64,000 nucleotides of DNA, from contig NZ_CP016614.1 of the NCBI RefSeq assembly GCF_013377255.1, forward strand, positions 752,501 to 816,500, read 5' to 3'. This document shows positions 62,901 through 64,000 of this stretch, in pieces. The position numbers and the translations under genes were made by a program. The notes beneath the pieces were generated by a model. It did no database searches. It was not told the origin of the DNA and saw only the letters and a program-made list of their open reading frames with translations. Source of the stretch: Mannheimia granulomatis (GTDB lineage: Bacteria; Pseudomonadota; Gammaproteobacteria; Enterobacterales; Pasteurellaceae). Within the stretch, counting starts at the first letter, position 1. Each line of letters begins with the position of its first letter.

Positions 62901-64000
62901 CTCACCGCAAGTGTGACTAAAGACGGTGATAACAAGACTAATGTGACCTTTACTGCTAAAACTGTTGAGCTGAGAGATGCAGACAACAATGGTAAGATTG
63001 ATGCACCGGTAACAGATGAAGATAAGAAAAAATTAGTGACTGCTGAAAATGTTGCTAACGCGATTAATGCTTCCGGTTGGAATGCGAAATCAGGTGGTAA
63101 TAAGGCTGATGGTGATGATGCAACGGAAACATTAATCAATCCATCTGAGGTGGTCGAGTTCAATGCCGGTGATAATCTGAAAGTGAAACGTATTAATAAT
63201 GTTTTCACCTTCGAAACTGCAAAAGATGTGACTTTTGAAAATGTCACATCAAACACGATCAAAGTACCGACGGATAATGCCGACAAACCAATTACTATCA
63301 ATAATAACGGTATTGATTTGGCGGATAAATCGATTACGAATCTAGCAAGCAACTTACCGGTGACAAACAGCACGGGTGATACGGCGACTAATACTGTAAC
63401 ACAAGCGAAACCGAATAATGTGGATAACATTAAAAACAACGCAGCGACAGTAAATGATGTACTGAATGCAGGTTGGAACTTGCAAGAAAATGGCACAGCG
63501 AAAGATTTTGTCAAAGCGTATGACATAGTCAACTTTATCAATGGCACAGGCACAACAGCGAATGTGATGATGAGTGAAGACGGCACAGTCGCGAAAGTGA
63601 AGTTTGATATCAACACTAGCACGATCACAAGCGATGCTAACAACGGTAAGGCAACAGCAACGACACCAAACAACTTTGCAACAGCAGGCGATGTTGCACA
63701 AGCGGTCAATAATGCCGGATTTATTGCAAAAGCAACTAAGAGTGATGGTGAGTCTGAAGGCGAAGAAGATAAGTTGGTTAAAACGGGTGAAACGGTGATC
63801 TTTGATGCAGGTAAAAATATCAAGATCACTCAAGCAGCCGGTCGATTTAGTTTTGCAACTAAAGAGGATGTGATTTTCAATAGTATCCAGTTTGGTGGAA
63901 ATACCGGGCCTAAGTTCACAAATGATGGTGATAATATCAAAGTGAGTAAAGCAGATGGTAGCCCAACTAAAATTACCAACGTAGCAGCAGGTGATATCAA
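56958..64000 (+). CDS. Giant trimeric autotransporter adhesin, N-terminal part (continues past window)
   Basis: The frame is open from ATG 56958 to the window edge (more than 2,340 codons) with no stop seen. It begins with an extended signal peptide (MNKIFKVIWDHVNQKMVVVSEL, then a hydrophobic stretch ending VKA near 55). Residues about 75-370 are YadA-like head repeats of the A-I-G-x-x-A type (AIGGKAYAGGEGSALGFDANASG, AIGTNSLASG). The first neck, SIGAVGKERQIHNVAAGRIS...INGSQLY, is near 377-412. Then follow stalk modules with Trp-ring/GIN-like segments (INNNGINAGDRQITNVQSGG) and NVSQL necks. The C-terminal membrane anchor is beyond the window. It should be a homotrimeric surface fibre of the Hia/Hsf/AhsA kind. 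Confidence 0.95.
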   Translation, partial: MNKIFKVIWDHVNQKMVVVSELAQNRDKVSSSAGPQASLIKILYTFSGVSLALSGGIPTDVKAAYTNGFGTVNSNPTHPTTIAIGSGVGNYATAMSAEATAIGGKAYAGGEGSALGFDANASGHMAIAVGTHSVANNTQSLAIGYKTIASGDQATAIGGNTIASGASSVAIGGDDLDTVSKTNVDGSIVSNLNQGNINTVFKDISGHDLVDATNNITRYPATRSSGAGSVAIGTQAVSSGALGLAIGTSSQAKGIASTAIGIASLSTGNGSLAMGAASEADTTRAIAIGANAHSNGTSNSTAIGTNSLASGLSSIAFGTRANASVTNAVAIGDNANVSIAGSIALGNSSTTVAAVPTSQGVVGGITYGNFAGNNPTSVVSIGAVGKERQIHNVAAGRISSTSTDAINGSQLYATQNILGNLANSVRTEFGGNAALNPTTGAVTFSNIGNTGKDTIHDAIAAVKEDVVAGTNIVSVGKTIAANGSTTYTINAKDTTASVATGDKYLTVNKTDKGGNIADYQFGLTQTAKDSLAKADTAVQSFTTSVNGVNAETINQNNNNVNFVNGSGTTARNVSGDITFDVNTTGITVNDATGAVTVPNTETTQFATAKTVAEAISKSGFTVRANDETSGELINPGEQVGFKQGKNISVSRDGSNFTIATKDDVNFNSVTTGPVVINNNGINAGDRQITNVQSGGTTETNAANIADVKNARTVVTSNDNTVKIVKTSNGLQDSYDLSVNTSVPTTTLTTNKGVVEAPADKGDSYVTAGNLVTTINNAVTSAKEKVEAGTNIASVTSQTNQASGATTYTVNAKGTTASSANTEYVTVNAEPTDTNNVTDYKVDLSNKAKESLGKADTAVQQFTTAVNGATVDTINNDNTVINFVDGIGTTASNKNGDITFNVNKGGLTTNDKGNVTSNKAGDNFVTGDDIATAINDAVTRSEKTTTVVQGSNTHVKESIVGNNTEYMVSADKSTVSVSNALTKTETQTTDANQAVTTEYALDLSDKTKDDIKKGVDAKNIVDTKGLTFTADKNTTTTEKMLGSSVAINGDNNITTEATTDAINIKLNKDINVNSVTANTVKAGPVTINNNGIDAGNTQITNLQSGGDVNTNAANIADVKKAKTEVKAGTNIVDVVKTEGNNGQDIYTVNAKDTTATHANSSADFLTVSSAQEQGNNVKNFETALTTRATDALKAAETAIQSFTTSVNGAEVETINKDNRDVNFVNGTGTTARNASGHITFDINKSTLSTDPAGKVTNNTAGDTFVTGDDVAKAINEAAERTEKTTTVVKGSNTHIQSKVEGNNTEYTVSADKSTVSVSDALKKTETTNTDGTTEAVTTDYALDLSDKTKEDIKKGVDAKEIVDNKGLTFTGDSGSTNIEKLGSTVAVNGDKNITTEAAGDAINIKLKDDISVNSVTASTVNVGPVNINGDGINAGNKVITNVANGTNPNDAVNVSQLNAAKTEVTGTGLATVTNTAGANGQTIYNIDVAKAEAPTVTRGNVVVKAGDENKVMKAGDVANAINGSEKTSSVKAGSDKVTVQAGAEDDKGNTEYTVDLSADIKSQIAKEESVTAGNSNLIVEQDAKNATGGNNYKVTLSNTLNLGNTGSVNMGDTIINNDGITINNGAANNPVSLTKNGLDNGGNKITNVANGTNPNDAVNLSQLQNQAAASKEEVKSDDKSVTVNTTKNDAGANVYDLSVNVDNTTITKTPDGKLTASTTSLNDGDNNGKVDEPSEGDAKKLVNAGDIAKAINASGFKVKANGDEGELINPGDEVEFINGSNIAIKREAGKFTVATAKDVKFDSVTFGDNGPKITNKDGSINISGNDGNPTKITGVKAGEDDTDAVNVSQLKDKVASSKWTLQTSQDNGVASRVGDINPDDKVTFDGKGIVKVTNTAEANGESKVHIAVETQAIKVENGTATTNGNSKSGDTINAAPNRDALSTVGDVIDVVNNVSWTIHQGADAAVNNVKAGNEVHFVDSDQLTASVTKDGDNKTNVTFTAKTVELRDADNNGKIDAPVTDEDKKKLVTAENVANAINASGWNAKSGGNKADGDDATETLINPSEVVEFNAGDNLKVKRINNVFTFETAKDVTFENVTSNTIKVPTDNADKPITINNNGIDLADKSITNLASNLPVTNSTGDTATNTVTQAKPNNVDNIKNNAATVNDVLNAGWNLQENGTAKDFVKAYDIVNFINGTGTTANVMMSEDGTVAKVKFDINTSTITSDANNGKATATTPNNFATAGDVAQAVNNAGFIAKATKSDGESEGEEDKLVKTGETVIFDAGKNIKITQAAGRFSFATKEDVIFNSIQFGGNTGPKFTNDGDNIKVSKADGSPTKITNVAAGDI
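58551..60680 (+). repeat. Three 150-nt in-frame repeats in the adhesin stalk
   Basis: Units at 58551-58700, 59511-59660 and 60531-60680, each 150 nt. All encode (K)A(D/E)TA(V/I)Q(S/Q)FTT(S/A)VNG, a divergent middle, then NFV(N/D)G(S/I/T)GTTA and (D/H)ITF. Their spacing is 960 and 1020 nt. Confidence 0.85.
59511..61270 (+). repeat. Tandem duplication of a ~340-residue stalk module
   Basis: The segment from 59511 recurs 1020 nt later at 60531. Besides the 150-nt unit, 59777-60240 matches 60798-61255: EKTTTVV(Q/K)GSNTH near the start, then STVSVS(N/D)AL, AVTT(E/D)YALDLSDKTK and IKKGVDAK. The second copy is cut short by divergence near 61270. Confidence 0.8.

Noticed and set aside
57117..63833. 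Long minus-strand open frames opposite the adhesin, up to 316 codons
   Set aside because: They mirror the repetitive adhesin coding frame and have low-complexity products without family features.

Overview
The window looks like chromosomal DNA of a Pasteurellaceae bacterium of the Mannheimia / Actinobacillus pleuropneumoniae group. The best sign is the very frequent 9-mer ACAAGCGGT and its complement, the Apl-type DNA uptake signal sequence (USS) of that clade, often arranged as head-to-head pairs between genes. The gene set agrees: a selenocysteine-containing SelD, KDO kinase KdkA, OmpW, an HvfABC-type operon and a giant trimeric autotransporter. Genus is inference; no database was searched.

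Layout. 1-2.33 kb is the end of an rRNA operon: 3' two thirds of 23S, an A-rich spacer, 5S and a terminator. 2.4-9.7 kb holds yjjV, metK (with a MetJ-type operator), yjjU, a TfoX_N protein, a T2 ribonuclease overlapping a SprT protein, ndh, and an orphan periplasmic binding protein. 9.9-15.2 kb holds a purine permease behind a PurR-like operator, yajC-secD-secF and ytfJ. 15.2-22 kb holds galT-galK-galM under a CRP site, a phosphoesterase, an AEC carrier and prfB with its programmed frameshift.

22.0-33.5 kb is an accessory island: a WYL regulator, RhuM, a PP2C phosphatase, two sirtuins, a DUF262 / DUF262-DUF1524 pair, a YdcK-like beta-helix protein, a gene of unknown function and a tandem AAA ATPase. 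Four of its transcription units (WYL regulator, first sirtuin, YdcK-like protein, AAA) carry the same 21-bp imperfect palindrome 36-44 nt before the start codon and 6-7 nt upstream of a -10-like hexamer. I read this as an autoregulated WYL regulon and as the best candidate for an undescribed system. Two members look damaged here: an amber codon in the first sirtuin and a frameshift between the two AAA modules.

33.6-48.3 kb returns to housekeeping genes: selD (in-frame UGA with a SECIS-like hairpin), nudJ, ubiH-like, kdkA, folE, truA, parE, plsY, folB, cdd, an SLC13-type transporter, a MetE-like methyltransferase and clpB (sigma-32-like promoter).

48.5-53 kb is a copper-RiPP (HvfABC / bufferin) locus: DoxX protein, precursor with six EGKCG motifs, DUF692/MNIO enzyme and DUF2063 partner, followed by an ECF sigma factor, a small HxxxCxxC anti-sigma candidate and OmpW. 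53.1-56.6 kb holds a glucose-family PTS EIICB gene (CRP site) and ilvD. From 56.96 kb to the window edge a single open frame of more than 2,340 codons encodes a trimeric autotransporter adhesin that continues beyond the window.
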